64,000 nucleotides of DNA. It comes from Schistosoma haematobium. Lineage: Eukaryota > Platyhelminthes > Trematoda > Strigeidida > Schistosomatidae. Shown in pieces: positions 63,701 through 64,000 of the stretch. A program made the position numbers and the translations under genes. Position 1 is the first letter of the stretch, and each line of letters opens with the position of its first letter. Location of the stretch: NCBI RefSeq assembly GCF_000699445.3, contig NC_067198.1:25121536-25185535 (forward strand), written 5' to 3'. Below the pieces are notes generated by a model. It was given only the letters and a program-made list of their open reading frames with translations. It made no database searches and was not told where the DNA came from.

Positions 63701-64000
63701 CATAGAACTTTGTAGAATAAAGTATTAATTCATAATTAACATCTGCATTACTGTACAAACCTTAATTATCTTCAGTCAGTTGAAGATAAGGTTTAAATTT
63801 CATCCTGTTAACTTGACTGTACTAGTCATACACTGAAATAGTTAGCTATAGATCAAGAAGAAAGTTATTCATAGCTTATATAATAATTATTTAAGGTGTC
63901 GGATGAAATTTGGGATTGGCTAACGTTAGGGAAAATCTTCACCACTAGTCAAAGAGTTACTAAATTTTAAGATGAATAGTTACTTTATTCCAGTCTGTGT
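60735..64000. other. AT-rich non-coding stretch to the window end
   Basis: No supported exon, repeat family or RNA gene. Short AAT runs occur at 63,351-63,370. Confidence 0.4.

Noticed and set aside
1..64000. CRISPR array, operon or bacterial system
   Set aside because: No regular direct repeats with spacers; introns, poly(A) signals and retroelements show animal nuclear DNA.

Overview
The window looks like nuclear DNA of a blood fluke (Schistosoma or a close relative). The evidence is AT-rich sequence, split genes with a 38-base first intron and progressively longer later introns, non-LTR retroelement fragments of the kinds common in schistosomes (SR2/RTE-like, CFDP2-like endonuclease, CR1-like), and tRNA-derived SINEs that carry hammerhead ribozyme cores, as in the schistosome Sm-alpha family. 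The species was not determined.

Layout. 1-300: terminal exon of a plus-strand gene that begins outside the window. 300-5,000: mostly non-coding, with weak exon or ORF candidates at 3,290-3,436 and 3,713-4,199. 5,123-14,413 (minus): a complete six-exon gene for METTL16, the U6 snRNA / MAT2A hairpin m6A methyltransferase, predicted 614 aa. Its intron 5 holds an interleaved mosaic of retroelement fragments on both strands. Intron 4 holds one arm of a young, nearly identical inverted repeat whose other arm (15,683-16,160) lies upstream of the gene. 18,446-18,912 (minus): a small two-exon gene of unknown function (128 aa). 19,381-19,563 (plus): the first coding exon of a DYRK-family protein kinase, head-to-head with the unknown gene across about 470 bases.

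19.6-64 kb: no convincing exon was seen. This part reads as a long DYRK intron or intergenic DNA. It contains tRNA-derived SINEs, several with hammerhead cores in various states of decay; a 588-base SINE foldback at 32.3-32.9 kb with a 13-base target duplication; a CR1-like element at 37.8-40.1 kb; an SR2-like 3' fragment at 46.2-47.05 kb; two related LTR-like repeats at about 44.3 and 53.65 kb; a 147-base hairpin SINE with a 15-base target duplication at 50.75 kb; and many (TA)n tracts.

The three genes do not form an obvious pathway. The strongest signals beyond the genes are the ribozyme SINE foldback, the interleaved LINE mosaic, the inverted repeat bracketing METTL16 exons 1-4, and the conserved C-terminal METTL16 region in a flatworm. 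All exon boundaries were read by eye from splice consensus and phase, with no transcript data.
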